Shown: piece after piece, positions 16,101 to 25,484 of the stretch | How positions within the stretch are numbered: position 1 is the stretch's first letter | Layout of the letters: each line of letters begins with the position of its first letter | Source: Microthrixaceae bacterium | GTDB taxonomy: Bacteria; Actinomycetota; Acidimicrobiia; Acidimicrobiales; Microtrichaceae | NCBI GenBank assembly: GCA_020637215.1 | Contig: JACJWI010000004.1 | Coordinates: 186,001 to 250,000 of the forward strand | Direction: 5' to 3' | DNA length: 64,000 nucleotides | Program-made: the position numbers and the translations under genes | The notes under the pieces: model-generated | Seen by the model: only the letters and a program-made list of their open reading frames with translations | What the model was told of the DNA's origin: nothing | Database searches by the model: none

Positions 16101-17528
16101 TCACAGCTCGGGCAGCGCCGCCCACGGCCGGGCCCGCTCCAAATGCGAGGCCAGGCGGATCAGCACGTCCTCACGCCAGGGAGCGGCAACGACCTGCACC
16201 CCGACGGGCAGCCCGTCGGCCGAGACGTGGACCGGGAGCGAGATGGCGGGTTGGCCGGTGGCGTTGAACACCGACGTGTAGCAGGCCATCGGGATGGCGT
16301 TCATGATCGGCGCGGTCGGCAGGTCTTCGACACCGTCCATGATCGTGCCCGCCACCTTGGGCAGGATCGACATGGTCGGGCCGACCAGGACGTCGAAGTC
16401 GCCGGGTCCGCGCGGTCCGGGGAACTGCGACAGGAACGCTCGCGACTCCTCCTGCAGAGCGGCGTCAGCACCGAGGTAGGCAAAGGCGTCGGTCGCCCGG
16501 GCCGCCTCGAACGCCGCGATGTTGTGCGGTTCGAGCCGGGACTCGTCGACGACCGGCGACAGGATCGCCAGGCAGTTCCAGATCGTCACGAACTTCTCGA
16601 GGAACTCCCCCGCGTCGGGCCAGGCCGGCGCGCCCTCGACCACGTCGTGGCCCAGGTCGGCGAGGGTGTCGGCGACCGAGCGAGCGGCGGTGGCGCACTC
16701 GGGATCGACCGGGAGGCCGAGCGCGTTCTCCACGCACAGCCGCACCCGCAGTCGACCGACCTCGGCGCCGACCTCCTCCGCGTACGGCCGGCCCGACGGC
16801 GGGGCGACGTTCCAGGACCCGGTGTCGAGCTCGGTCATCACGTCGAGCAGCGCCGCGGTGTCGGCGACGTCGCGGGTGACCACGCCGTGCGTCGACGCTC
16901 CGACCACGCCGTACAGGCGGCTGGTGATGCGACCGCGGGACGGCTTGAGGCCGACCAGGCCGGTGCACGACGCCGGGATGCGGATCGATCCGCCCCCGTC
17001 CGATGCGTGGCCGATCGGCGCCATGCCCGAGGCCACCGCGGCGGCCGCCCCGCCCGAGCTGCCGCCCGGGGTGCGATCGGTGTTCCACGGGTTGCGCGTG
17101 ATCCCGGTCCGCCGGCACTCGGTGGCCGACACCGAACCGAACTCCGGGGTGGTGGTCTTGCCCATCAGCACGAATCCGGCCCGACGGAACCGCTCGACGA
17201 CCAGCTCGTCGAACGTCGCCGGGTCGTCGGTCACCCCGAGCGACCCGTGGCCGGTCACCCATCCCGCCACGTCGTAGAGGTCCTTGATCGGGATGGGGAC
17301 CCCGGCGAACGGTGGGAGCTCGGTCCCGTCGCGGCGAGCCCGGACCACCGCGTCGTCCGCGTTGCGGGCCTCGGCCCGGGCCCGGTCGTCGTCGCGGAGG
17401 GCGAAGGCGTTGAGGTCCGGATCGAGGCGGTCGACCTCGGCCAGGTAGTGCTCGAGCACCTCCGACGGGCTGACCTCGCCGGAGGCGACGGCGGCGGCGA
17501 CCTGCAGGGCGGTGGCGTGGCGTTCCAT
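16101..17528 (-). CDS. Amidase (amidase-signature family)
   Basis: 475 residues. Ser-Ser-Lys catalytic triad visible: Lys in GVPIPIKDLYDVAGW, and the two Ser in TPGGSSGGAAAAVASGMAPI. The GlnGS-like GSIRIPASCTGLVGLKPSRG segment follows. It hydrolyses amides; substrate unknown (no gatB or gatC nearby, so not a GatA). The chosen ATG starts the conserved region and has a TAGCGT box 7 nt upstream. A longer open frame would run into the SDR gene and is rejected. Gap of 85 nt to the SDR gene upstream on the same strand. Confidence 0.9.
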   Translation of the reverse strand: MERHATALQVAAAVASGEVSPSEVLEHYLAEVDRLDPDLNAFALRDDDRARAEARNADDAVVRARRDGTELPPFAGVPIPIKDLYDVAGWVTGHGSLGVTDDPATFDELVVERFRRAGFVLMGKTTTPEFGSVSATECRRTGITRNPWNTDRTPGGSSGGAAAAVASGMAPIGHASDGGGSIRIPASCTGLVGLKPSRGRITSRLYGVVGASTHGVVTRDVADTAALLDVMTELDTGSWNVAPPSGRPYAEEVGAEVGRLRVRLCVENALGLPVDPECATAARSVADTLADLGHDVVEGAPAWPDAGEFLEKFVTIWNCLAILSPVVDESRLEPHNIAAFEAARATDAFAYLGADAALQEESRAFLSQFPGPRGPGDFDVLVGPTMSILPKVAGTIMDGVEDLPTAPIMNAIPMACYTSVFNATGQPAISLPVHVSADGLPVGVQVVAAPWREDVLIRLASHLERARPWAALPEL

Positions 17529-17535
17529 CGCGGCG

Positions 17536-17541
17536 ACGCTA
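17536..17541 (-). promoter_or_regulatory. Candidate -10 element (TAGCGT), leaderless amidase
   Basis: TAGCGT on the minus strand ends 7 nt before the amidase ATG; no ribosome site fits between them. Confidence 0.5.
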
Positions 17542-17613
17542 CCCCGGGCGTACCCCTCCGGGTCGGTGGGAGCGGGGTGGCTCACCGGCCGGCGAGAGAG
17601 CCCGCGCCTCCGC

Positions 17614-18432
17614 TCAGAACCCCGGCAGGCCGGGGGCGAAGGTGCCGGCGGTCCAACCGGCGTCGACGGCGTAGTCGGCACCGCTGCACCCCCGGGCCGC
17701 GTCCGACAGGAGCCACACGACCATCTCGGCCACGTCGTACATGTCGACGTTCCGGGGCCACCCCTCCTCGTGGTAGGGCACGACCGGCGCCCTGTCGACG
17801 TAGCGCTCCAGGTCGAAGCCGCCGAGGAACGGCGTGAACATCTCGGGGTTGCCCATGCCCGGACACACCGCGTTGACCCGGATGCGGTCCCGGCCGTACT
17901 CGATGGCTGCTGAGCGGGTGAGCCCGCGCAGACCCCACTTGGTCGCCGAGTAGACCACCGTCGAGTTCATGCCCTCGAGCCCGCCGATCGACGAGATGTT
18001 CACGATCGCTCCCCCACCCGCGGCGCGCAGCACCGGCGCCACCGCCCGGATCCCCAGGGTGGGTCCGAGCAGGTTCACCTCCAGCAGCCGGGCGATCCGA
18101 TCGGGCTCCATGTCCTCGAGCAGGCCGATGTGCAGCAGCGCCGCGTTGTTGACCAGGCCGTCGAGCCCACCGAACGTGTCGTCCGCGACGGTCACGGCGT
18201 CACGCCACCCGTCGGCGGAGCTGACATCGAGCTCGACGAACTCCACCCCGTCGCCCAGTCGTTCCGCGGTGGCCCGGCCCGCGTCGACCAGCACGTCCGC
18301 GATCAGGACCTGGCCGCCGAGGTCGACGATCCGCGCCGAGATCGCCTCGCCCAGCCCCTGGGCACCGCCTGTCACCAGGATCCGGCGGCCCTCGAGCGAG
18401 GTGGGCGAGCGGGTCGGCTCGGACGGGTTCAT
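17614..18432 (-). CDS. SDR-family NAD(P)-dependent oxidoreductase
   Basis: 272 residues with the classical short-chain dehydrogenase layout: nucleotide-binding TGGAQGLG (about residues 21-28), LVNNAA, catalytic Ser in IVNISSIGG, and YSATK as the Tyr-Lys pair, then NAVCPGMGNPEMFTPFL. The C-terminal GWTAGTFAPGLPGF is as in many actinobacterial SDRs. Substrate unknown. Good ribosome site (AGGGGGC) before the ATG. Divergent from the argJ-like gene. Confidence 0.9.
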   Translation of the reverse strand: MNPSEPTRSPTSLEGRRILVTGGAQGLGEAISARIVDLGGQVLIADVLVDAGRATAERLGDGVEFVELDVSSADGWRDAVTVADDTFGGLDGLVNNAALLHIGLLEDMEPDRIARLLEVNLLGPTLGIRAVAPVLRAAGGGAIVNISSIGGLEGMNSTVVYSATKWGLRGLTRSAAIEYGRDRIRVNAVCPGMGNPEMFTPFLGGFDLERYVDRAPVVPYHEEGWPRNVDMYDVAEMVVWLLSDAARGCSGADYAVDAGWTAGTFAPGLPGF

Positions 18433-18513
18433 GGCTGCCCCCTGTTGTCGGCGACCGGCGACGCGCCGGTATCGGGAGTCTGTCACCCCGTGGGCTCTGC
18501 AAGGATCTGGGCC

Positions 18514-19740
18514 ATGACCGCCCCAGAGGACCGATCCGAGGAGCCGGCTGCGGACATCGAGCTCCCCCGGGGGTTCACCGCTCACGTCGCGAACGTCGGG
18601 ATCAAGGACGCCACCGACGACTTCGTGGTCATCAGCACGGAGGTGCCCTGTGCGGCGGCCGCCGTGTTCACCCGTTCCCGCTTCGCGGGACCGAGTGTCG
18701 AGCTGTCGCGGCGTCACGTCGCGGATGGGTCGCTGCGCGCGGTGGTCGTCGTGTCCAAGAACGCCAACGTGGCCACCGGCGAAGCCGGTCGTGCCGACGC
18801 CGAGGAGCTCGCCGCCGGTGTGGCCGGGGCGATCGGCGCGGATCCGTCCGATGTCCTGGTGGCGTCGACCGGGGTGATCGGTCGCCGCTACCCGATGGAC
18901 CGGGTCCGATCGCATCTGGCGCGGCTGGCCACGCCGTTCCCGATCACCTCGGCCCTGCCCGTGGCCACTGCCATGATGACCACCGACACCCACCCCAAGG
19001 TGGCGGCCCGGACGGTCCCGACCCGTTCCGACGCCGTGGGCGGCCCGGCCCGGGTGGTCGGCGTCGCCAAGGGGGTCGGCATGATCGAGCCCGACATGGC
19101 GACGATGCTGGCGTTCGTGTTCACCGACGCCGAGGTGGCCCCAGACGTGCTCGACACCGCGTTCCGACGGGTGGTCGATCGGACCTTCAACAGCCTGAGC
19201 GTCGACACCGACACGTCCACCTCCGACACCGCTGCGGTCCTGGCCAGCGGAGCGGCCGGAGCGGTCGACGCCGACACCCTGGAGCAGGTGCTGGGCGAGG
19301 TGTGCCTGGACCTCACCCGCCAGTTGGCGGCGGACGGCGAGGGGGCCGAGACCCTGATCGTGGTCGAGGTCCGAGGTGCCCGCGACGACGCCCAGGCCAA
19401 GCGGGTCGCCAAGGCGATCGTCAACTCGCCGCTGGTCAAGACCGCGGTGCACGGCGCGGACCCCAATTGGGGTCGGGTGGCGATGGCGATCGGGAAGTGC
19501 TCCGACGACACCGACATCGACCAGGACCGGGTGCGGATCCGCTTCGGCGACCGCGAGGTCTACCCGACCGATCCCGGCCCGGACGGGCTCGCCGATCTCG
19601 AGACCTACCTGAAGGGCGACGAGGTGCTCATCGGGGTCGACCTCGGCGTCGGCGACGAGCGCGACGCCGGACGATGGACCGTGTACGGATGCGACCTGAC
19701 CGACGGCTACGTCCGGATCAACGCCGACTACACCACCTGA
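18514..19740 (+). CDS. argJ: ArgJ-family ornithine acetyltransferase / N-acetylglutamate synthase
   Basis: 408 residues. ArgJ is a self-cleaving Thr-nucleophile enzyme moving acetyl groups between N-acetylornithine and glutamate. The cleavage/catalytic site is visible as KGVGMIEPDMATMLAF, where the Thr after Ala is the nucleophile of the beta chain. NVATGEAGRADA and VNSPLVKTAVHGADPNWGRV are also conserved, and the protein ends YT.T. as usual. It stands alone, with no argC, argB or argD nearby, so a dedicated paralogue (for example the OAT2 group) is possible. Confidence 0.87.
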   Translation: MTAPEDRSEEPAADIELPRGFTAHVANVGIKDATDDFVVISTEVPCAAAAVFTRSRFAGPSVELSRRHVADGSLRAVVVVSKNANVATGEAGRADAEELAAGVAGAIGADPSDVLVASTGVIGRRYPMDRVRSHLARLATPFPITSALPVATAMMTTDTHPKVAARTVPTRSDAVGGPARVVGVAKGVGMIEPDMATMLAFVFTDAEVAPDVLDTAFRRVVDRTFNSLSVDTDTSTSDTAAVLASGAAGAVDADTLEQVLGEVCLDLTRQLAADGEGAETLIVVEVRGARDDAQAKRVAKAIVNSPLVKTAVHGADPNWGRVAMAIGKCSDDTDIDQDRVRIRFGDREVYPTDPGPDGLADLETYLKGDEVLIGVDLGVGDERDAGRWTVYGCDLTDGYVRINADYTT

Positions 19741-19752
19741 GGTCCGGAGAAG

Positions 19753-19801
19753 GCCGGCCCGGGGCGGTCCGGCCGGCGGCTGATCCCGGAGCGATCCGGG
19801 A
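19753..19801 (+). terminator. Two hairpins after argJ-like gene
   Basis: GCCGGCC...GGCCGGC (about 19753-19777) and TCCCGGA GCGA TCCGGGA (19784-19801) lie in tandem between the argJ-like stop and the next ribosome site. No T-run; termination is likely but unproven. Confidence 0.45.
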
Positions 19802-19841
19802 CGGGTGATCACGAACCCAGAGAACACGAATCGGGGGTCAC

Positions 19842-20540
19842 ATGGAGAAGATCATCCACTTGGTGCGTGAGCGCGTCGACCGCGACGGCGGCGAGTGGCG
19901 CGCCGAGGTCCTCGGATCGGTGGTCCCGGCGTTGGTCGATGCCGGAGCGACCGCGGTGAGCGTGCACCTGGCCGACGACGGGGTCGGGATCGCCGGTCCG
20001 GCGCCCGCCCCCGGAGGTGAGCTCCCGCTGCGCGCCGCGATCGCCTACTGGGTGCCGGCGCACGACCGGGCCGAGCGAGCCCTCGCGGCGGCGGGATCGC
20101 TCGGTCTGCGCAACGACGCCTACCTGGTCACCGAGGCGCTGTGGTCCGACTTCGGCCAGTCCCGGGGAGAGCCTCGCGGCTGGGCCGACGGTGAACGCTC
20201 TCCCGGGTTGGTCACCGTCGCGCTGGTGCACCGCAACCCCCGCCTGGATCCCCGCACGTTCCGCGAGCTGTGGTACCGGCACCAGTCGCCGATGTCGGAG
20301 CGGGTGCAGCCGCGACTCCGCTACGTGCGCAACACCGTCGTGCACCCGGTCAGCCCCGGAGCGGTGCCGGTCGACGGGATCGTCATCGAGTCGTGGCCGT
20401 CCGAGGAGATCGTCTCCGACATCGAGGCGTTCCACCTCGGCGACGTGGGCAACCTCACCATCATGCTCGACAGCGTCCAGGACTGCTTCGACATGGACCG
20501 TCTGCGCAGCATCGCCATGTCGGAGTACCTGTTCGCCTGA
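19842..20540 (+). CDS. EthD-domain protein
   Basis: 232 residues. The C-terminal half has the EthD-type dimeric alpha-beta-barrel pattern (TVALVHRNPRLDPRTFRELW, then YRHQSPMSERV and RYVRNTVVHPVSPGAVPVDG). EthD proteins accompany P450 or ring-degrading systems, with unclear chemistry; here no partner is adjacent. The ATG follows a GGGGGT ribosome site, so this gene has a conventional leader. Converges with the CoA-transferase gene. Confidence 0.78.
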   Translation: MEKIIHLVRERVDRDGGEWRAEVLGSVVPALVDAGATAVSVHLADDGVGIAGPAPAPGGELPLRAAIAYWVPAHDRAERALAAAGSLGLRNDAYLVTEALWSDFGQSRGEPRGWADGERSPGLVTVALVHRNPRLDPRTFRELWYRHQSPMSERVQPRLRYVRNTVVHPVSPGAVPVDGIVIESWPSEEIVSDIEAFHLGDVGNLTIMLDSVQDCFDMDRLRSIAMSEYLFA

Positions 20541-20557
20541 CCTGCCCCGGTTGCCGA

Positions 20558-21724
20558 TCAGGTGACGACGCCGGCGGCGACCAGGGCGCTGACGTCCTTC
20601 GAGGACACACCCCAGGGCCGGAGCACGACGGCGGGGTCGGTGCCGGTGCGCGCCGCCTGCGGCTCTGCCGCCGGGGTGCGGGAGAAGCGCGGGGCCGCGA
20701 CCGGTTGGGGGACCCCGTCGACATCGACGAACGCCCGTCGCTCCCTGGCGTGGGGGTGCACCGGGGCCTCGCCCATGTCGAGCACCGGGGCGACGCAGGC
20801 GTCGATCCCCTCGAAGCGGGCGGCCCAGTCGTCGCGGTCGCGCCCGGCGATGACGGCAGCGAACCGCGACCGGAGGACAGGCCAACCGCTGCGGTCGTGC
20901 TGGTCGGGTAGGTCCTCGTCGGCCAGTCCCAGACCGTCGAGCAGAGCGGAGTAGAACTGCGCCTCGATGGCCGCGACGGCGAGCCAGCCGCCGTCCGCGC
21001 ACCGGTAGCAGTCGTAGAACGGTGCGCCGGAGTCGAGCAGGTTGGTGCCACGGTCTGCCGACCAGAAACCCGACGACCAGGCCCCGAACAGCGGCGCCAT
21101 CAGCAGGGCGGCACCGTCGACCATGGCCGCGTCGACCACCTGGCCGACGCCGGAGGTTGCCCGCTCGACCAGCGCGGCCAGCACCCCCAGCGCCAACAGC
21201 ATCCCGCCGCCGCCGAAGTCGGCCACCAGGTTGAGCGGTGGGGTGGGCGCCTGGTCGGCCCGTCCGACGTGGGCGAGCACTCCGGACAGCGCCAGGTAGG
21301 TGAGGTCGTGTCCGGCGCGGGCGGCCATGAGCCCGTCCTGACCCCAGCCCGTCATCCGCCCGTAGACCAGCCGCGGGTTCTCCTCGAGGAGGGCGTCGGG
21401 TCCGAGCCCGAACCGTTCCGCGACCCCGGGTCGATAGCCTTCGACCAGGACGTCAGCACCGCCGGCCAGGCGTCGCACCAGCTCCGACCCCCGGTCGTCA
21501 CGGAGGTCGACCCCGACCCCCAGCCGATTGCGGTTGAGGACGTCGTAGGGGTTGGACGCCCCCCGACCCATCGCGGCCTCCGGCTGGCCGTCGGGTCGGG
21601 TCGCGTCAGGCACGAGCGGTGCGGTGACGGGTCGGTCGATCCGCAGGACGTCGGCACCGAGGTCGGCCAGGACCATGGCCGCGAACGGCGCCGGTCCCAG
21701 TCCGGCCAGCTCGATGACTCGCAC
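20558..21724 (-). CDS. CaiB/BaiF-family CoA-transferase (alpha-methylacyl-CoA racemase-like)
   Basis: 388 residues. AMACR/Mcr-type features are visible: RVIELAGLGPAPFAAMVLAD, NPRLVYGRMTGWGQDG, RAGHDLTYLALSG (catalytic His), NLVADFGGGGM (catalytic Asp) and CVAPVLDMGEAPVHPH. It probably epimerises 2-methyl-branched acyl-CoA during lipid or sterol side-chain breakdown. The GTG at 21724 is the only start codon found. The in-frame codons just upstream encode GPLRG, which is usually part of the conserved N-terminus, so the true start may be non-standard or the N-terminus slightly truncated. Confidence 0.85.
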   Translation of the reverse strand: MRVIELAGLGPAPFAAMVLADLGADVLRIDRPVTAPLVPDATRPDGQPEAAMGRGASNPYDVLNRNRLGVGVDLRDDRGSELVRRLAGGADVLVEGYRPGVAERFGLGPDALLEENPRLVYGRMTGWGQDGLMAARAGHDLTYLALSGVLAHVGRADQAPTPPLNLVADFGGGGMLLALGVLAALVERATSGVGQVVDAAMVDGAALLMAPLFGAWSSGFWSADRGTNLLDSGAPFYDCYRCADGGWLAVAAIEAQFYSALLDGLGLADEDLPDQHDRSGWPVLRSRFAAVIAGRDRDDWAARFEGIDACVAPVLDMGEAPVHPHARERRAFVDVDGVPQPVAAPRFSRTPAAEPQAARTGTDPAVVLRPWGVSSKDVSALVAAGVVT

Positions 21725-21764
21725 CCCACGGAGCGGACCGATGCGGTCTGCTCCGACGGGGTCG

Positions 21765-23456
21765 TCAGGAGACGTCGTCGACGCTCCAGGTGATGGCGAA
21801 CGGCTGGAACAGATCGGGGAACTGACCCAGTGTGAACCAGCTGGACGAGCCCTGCGCGGCCTTCACCCCGGCGGACGGGTGGACCTGACCGAAGATCGGA
21901 GCGGTGACCGAGACCGACGCTCCGGGATCGGACACGCTGACCTGACCGGTCCACAGCGGCAGGATCCAGACCCGTTGGGCGTCGACCGCCACGGTCGCCG
22001 ACCCGCTGCCGGTGCTCGGCAGGGTGATGCGGCCGCGGGCCGACACGATGCCGAACTCGTCACGGACGACCGTGACTCCCCCGCTGGTCGCCGTCCCGGA
22101 GTTGGCGTAGGCGGTGCGGCCGGACACGGTCACCGAGGCCCGGTCGGGGCTACCCGGCGGGGTCGTCGTCGGAGCAGCAGTCGTCGGAGCAGCAGTCGTC
22201 GGCGCAGCAGTCGTCGGAGCAGCAGTCGTCGGCGCAGCAGTCGTCGGCGCAGCAGTCGTCGGAGCAGCAGTCGTCGGAGCAGCAGTCGTCGGCGCAGCAG
22301 TCGTCGGCGCAGCAGTCGTCGGGACGGTCGTCGACCCGGTGGTCACCGACACGCCCTTGGTGACGGTCGCCTTGTCCCCGTCACCGTCGGTGACGGTCAG
22401 CGTGACCACGTACGTTCCGGGTTGGGTGAACGTCTTCTGAGCGGTCAGCCCCGACTGCGTGGTCCCGTCGGGGAAGGTCCACAGGTAGGTGGCCGGACCC
22501 TTGGCGACCTCGGAGGTGCCGGCGTCGAACGACAGGTCGAGCGGAGCCGGACCCGACGTCTGACCCGGCGTGGTCGAGATGCGGGCGACGATGCCCTTGG
22601 CGAACACCGGAGTCGTCTGACCCTTGATCGACGCCAGGTTCTGACCCGACGGCGACGGGATCTTCATCTGCTGGTTGATGATGTCGTTCAGGTTGAGCAA
22701 TCCGATCGGGCACCCGGTCGCGCCGGGAACCGTGAACGCGGCATCGATCATCGTCGCCTGACCGGTGGTCGTGTTGTAGCGGGTGCCGAACGCCCCACCG
22801 GAGCTCCCCGTCGTCAGGTTGAGCGTCAGCGGCACCGCGTCGGAACCGATGGAGCACGTCGCGCCCAGATCCACCCCTGCCGGCGCACCGGTGAGCCCGA
22901 CCCGCAGCTTCACCTGGAGGTTGGCCGAGCCGCTGATCGGGTCGAGGATTCCTGTCGCCGCCGCGGTCGGGATGACCTTGGCGGTCACCACGTAGGTGAT
23001 CCCGTCGAGGGGGTTGAGGACCGGGACGTAGGCAGGCGGGAACACGACGCCGGCCTGGGGAACGGAGATGTTTCCGGCCCCGTCGATGGTGCCGCTGATC
23101 GTGACGTCCACCTTGGGCTGGAAGCCGCCCGCGAGCTCGCTGTCGTCCTGACCGACGGTGGAGCCGCCGGGAGCCCCGACCACGCTGCAACCGCCGTCCG
23201 CTGTGTCGACCAAGCCGTCAGCGTCGTTGTCGATGCCGTCGCCGCACTGGGGAAGCGGACGCGGGGTGAGGTCGAACACCTGGGTGCCGATCCGCATGGA
23301 CCCGTTGATCGGAGCGAGCGAGAAGGTCCCCGGGTTGGCCACCTTCTGGGCCTGTGCACCGGGCAGGAGCACCATTCCCGCGACGGTGCACGCCGCGACC
23401 ACCGCCACCATCCCGGCGGCGAACCGACCTGCACGCGACCGACTCAGATGCTTCAT
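21765..23456 (-). CDS. Secreted PKD-domain surface protein with PTTAA repeats
   Basis: 563 residues. Sec signal peptide (Arg-rich start, long Ala/Val helix, GAQAQ cleavage). A Cys-bounded Ca-binding-like loop CGDGIDNDADGLVDTADGGC is near residue 75. Then comes a beta-rich domain (about 110-290), a PKD domain (about 300-390: PLDLSFDAGTSEVAKGPATY ... TQPGTYVVTLTVTDGDGD), ten PTTAA repeats as a stiff linker, and a C-terminal beta domain of about 110 residues. No sortase motif or C-terminal anchor. Likely cell-surface or secreted adhesin/structural protein. ATG has GGAGGG upstream. Ends 41 nt before the CoA-transferase start. Confidence 0.8.
   Translation of the reverse strand: MKHLSRSRAGRFAAGMVAVVAACTVAGMVLLPGAQAQKVANPGTFSLAPINGSMRIGTQVFDLTPRPLPQCGDGIDNDADGLVDTADGGCSVVGAPGGSTVGQDDSELAGGFQPKVDVTISGTIDGAGNISVPQAGVVFPPAYVPVLNPLDGITYVVTAKVIPTAAATGILDPISGSANLQVKLRVGLTGAPAGVDLGATCSIGSDAVPLTLNLTTGSSGGAFGTRYNTTTGQATMIDAAFTVPGATGCPIGLLNLNDIINQQMKIPSPSGQNLASIKGQTTPVFAKGIVARISTTPGQTSGPAPLDLSFDAGTSEVAKGPATYLWTFPDGTTQSGLTAQKTFTQPGTYVVTLTVTDGDGDKATVTKGVSVTTGSTTVPTTAAPTTAAPTTAAPTTAAPTTAAPTTAAPTTAAPTTAAPTTAAPTTAAPTTTPPGSPDRASVTVSGRTAYANSGTATSGGVTVVRDEFGIVSARGRITLPSTGSGSATVAVDAQRVWILPLWTGQVSVSDPGASVSVTAPIFGQVHPSAGVKAAQGSSSWFTLGQFPDLFQPFAITWSVDDVS
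22165..22314 (-). repeat. Ten 15-bp tandem units encoding PTTAA
   Basis: Unit GTCGTCGG(A/C)GCAGCA (plus strand) occurs ten times. Only position 9 varies (A, A, C, A, C, C, A, A, C, C), a silent change. Such uniform units point to recent expansion by slippage or recombination. Confidence 0.9.
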
Positions 23457-23620
23457 CTCGCCCTCCCCACTCCGCGTACAGCCACAGGCGGAGCAATCTG
23501 ACAAGTCTGCGGGGCCGCGGGCCACACCGTCAAGCCGTTCCGAAGGTGGTTCAGGTCGGTGGAGCGCGCCGTCCGCCCGGCTCGTTCGCCCCACGTCGGG
23601 GCCCTGTGCCAACCTGCGCC

Positions 23621-24820
23621 GTGGTCGACTCGCCGTTCCGGGATGCGCCGACGGGACCGCCCACCGGGCCAGGGACCGAGTCGATCGGGCAGGTGCCGGT
23701 GCTCGACATCTCCCCGCTCGTCGACACCGCTGCCCGGTCCCCGTTGCGCGGATGGGACCCGGCGGCCGCCCGCGTCGGGACCGAGCTCGCCGAGGCCGCT
23801 CAGGAGCCCGGCGTGTTCCAGGTCGTGGGCCACGGCGTCGACCCCGCGCTGCGCGCCGCGCTCCAGGACGCCGCCCGGGAGTTCTTCGCCCTGCCCGATG
23901 AGACCAAGTCGACCATCGCGATGACCCACGCCGGTCGGGCGTGGCGGGGGTGGTTCCCCATCGGCGGCGAGCTCACCGGAGGCGTCCCCGACCTCAAGGA
24001 AGGCCTGTACTTCGGCACCGATCTCGACGAGGACGACCCCCGGGTGCGGGCCGGCTGGCCGCTGCACGGCGCCAACCTCTATCCGCAGCACCCCGCAGCG
24101 CTCGCCCGCCTGGTCCCGGAGTGGATGGCCGCCGTCACCGCGGTGGGCCACGCGGTCCTACGCGGCCTGGGGCTGGGACTCGGGCTGGGTGCCGACGCGA
24201 TCGCCGGGTGGTGCAGCGATCCGACCGTGCTGTTCAGGATCTTCCACTACCCGGCGATCGATCGCTCCGTGGTCGGCCTCGACACCGACGGAGTCGGCAA
24301 CGACGGGACATGGGGCGTGGGTGAGCACACCGACTACGGGCTCCTCACCCTCCTCGCCCAGGACGACTCGGGTGGACTCCAGGTCCAGCTTCCCGCGGCC
24401 GACGGCGACCGGTGGGTCGACGTCCCCCCGGTTCAGGACGCGTTCGTCGCCAACCTCGGCGACATGATCGAACGCCTGAGCGGGGGCCGGCTGGTCGCCA
24501 CACCGCACCGGGTGGCTCCGCCGAGCACGGACCGCATCTCGATGCCGCTGTTCCTGGACCCCGGCTGGGACGTCGAGATCTCCACCCTCGACGGTCTCCT
24601 GCCCCCGTCGGGTCGGATCGCTCGGCGTCGCTGGGACGACGAGGACGTCCACGCCATCGAGGGCCCCTACTCCCGCTACCTGCTCAGCCGCGTGTCGCGG
24701 GTGTTCCCCGGACTGTCGGACCACCTCACACCCGGCACCGGATCCACCGGAGCGGTCCCGACCGCCAACCGGGTGGCCGACACCGGGTCCGACGGCGAGA
24801 CTGCGCACCGCGATGGCTGA
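23621..24820 (+). CDS. Isopenicillin-N-synthase-like 2OG/Fe(II) oxygenase
   Basis: 399 residues. N-terminal DIOX_N domain (PVLDISPLVD, VFQVVGHGVDPALRAALQDA), then the 2OG-Fe(II) core. Iron ligands are His236 and Asp238 (GEHTDYGLLTLL) and His296 (TPHRVAPP); Arg305 and Ser307 (DRIS) form the RxS site that binds 2-oxoglutarate or the substrate carboxylate. Actual reaction unknown. GTG start at 23621, with GTGGTC alternatives next to it. The stop overlaps the TetR gene by 8 nt, and a class-V aminotransferase follows, forming a three-gene operon. Confidence 0.86.
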   Translation: MVDSPFRDAPTGPPTGPGTESIGQVPVLDISPLVDTAARSPLRGWDPAAARVGTELAEAAQEPGVFQVVGHGVDPALRAALQDAAREFFALPDETKSTIAMTHAGRAWRGWFPIGGELTGGVPDLKEGLYFGTDLDEDDPRVRAGWPLHGANLYPQHPAALARLVPEWMAAVTAVGHAVLRGLGLGLGLGADAIAGWCSDPTVLFRIFHYPAIDRSVVGLDTDGVGNDGTWGVGEHTDYGLLTLLAQDDSGGLQVQLPAADGDRWVDVPPVQDAFVANLGDMIERLSGGRLVATPHRVAPPSTDRISMPLFLDPGWDVEISTLDGLLPPSGRIARRRWDDEDVHAIEGPYSRYLLSRVSRVFPGLSDHLTPGTGSTGAVPTANRVADTGSDGETAHRDG

Positions 24821-25484
24821 TCACAAGAAGCGCACCAAGGACGACCGTCGAGCCGAACGCCGACAGGAACTGCTCGACGCCGCGGTCGTGACCATCCGCC
24901 GCGACGGCGCCGGCGTCTCGATGGAGGACATCGCCCACGAGGCGGGAATCACCAAGCCGATCCTCTACGCCAACTTCGGCGACAAGGCCGGCCTCGCCGA
25001 TGCCCTGGCCAAGCGCTTCACCCGCGACCTCATCGCCCGATTCGGCGAGGTCTGGGCCACCTCGGACGACACCCGCGAGCGCGTCCGGCTCGCCATCGAG
25101 GCCTGGGTGGCGTTCATCGAGTCCGACCCCCACATCTACCGGTTCCTGTCCGAGGGCAGCTTCGGTGCCGGACGCCGGCTCGAGGACCGTCGCCTGGTCA
25201 GCGACGTCGGAGTCGTGGTGGCCCGGGCACTCGGCGAATGGCTCCGGGAGCAGGGCGCGGACTCGGGGCCGGCCGAACCGTGGGCCTACGGAGTGCTCGG
25301 CATGGTGCACGTGACCACCGAGTGGTGGCTCGACCGTCGGACCCTGAACCGCAAGGACCTGGTCGACTACCTGACGTCGCTGCTGTGGAGCGGCCTGTCG
25401 GGCAACGGGTTGGACCCGGACCGGCTGATCGACCAGACCGTCGCGCCTCGGCCCGACAGCGACGCCGGAGCACCCGGGTCGTGA
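24813..25484 (+). CDS. TetR-family transcriptional regulator
   Basis: 223 residues. The N-terminal helix-turn-helix (about residues 15-65) reads RRQELLDAAVVTIRRDGAGV, then MEDIAHEAGITKPILYANFG, a standard TetR fold. The C-terminal ligand domain is helical. It overlaps the oxygenase upstream (8 nt) and the aminotransferase downstream (4 nt, GTGA), so it is likely a local regulator made with the operon it controls. Ligand unknown. Confidence 0.92.
   Translation: MADHKKRTKDDRRAERRQELLDAAVVTIRRDGAGVSMEDIAHEAGITKPILYANFGDKAGLADALAKRFTRDLIARFGEVWATSDDTRERVRLAIEAWVAFIESDPHIYRFLSEGSFGAGRRLEDRRLVSDVGVVVARALGEWLREQGADSGPAEPWAYGVLGMVHVTTEWWLDRRTLNRKDLVDYLTSLLWSGLSGNGLDPDRLIDQTVAPRPDSDAGAPGS

Noticed and set aside
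22165..22314. Possible CRISPR array
   Set aside because: Repeats are contiguous 15-bp coding units without spacers, in frame inside a PKD protein.
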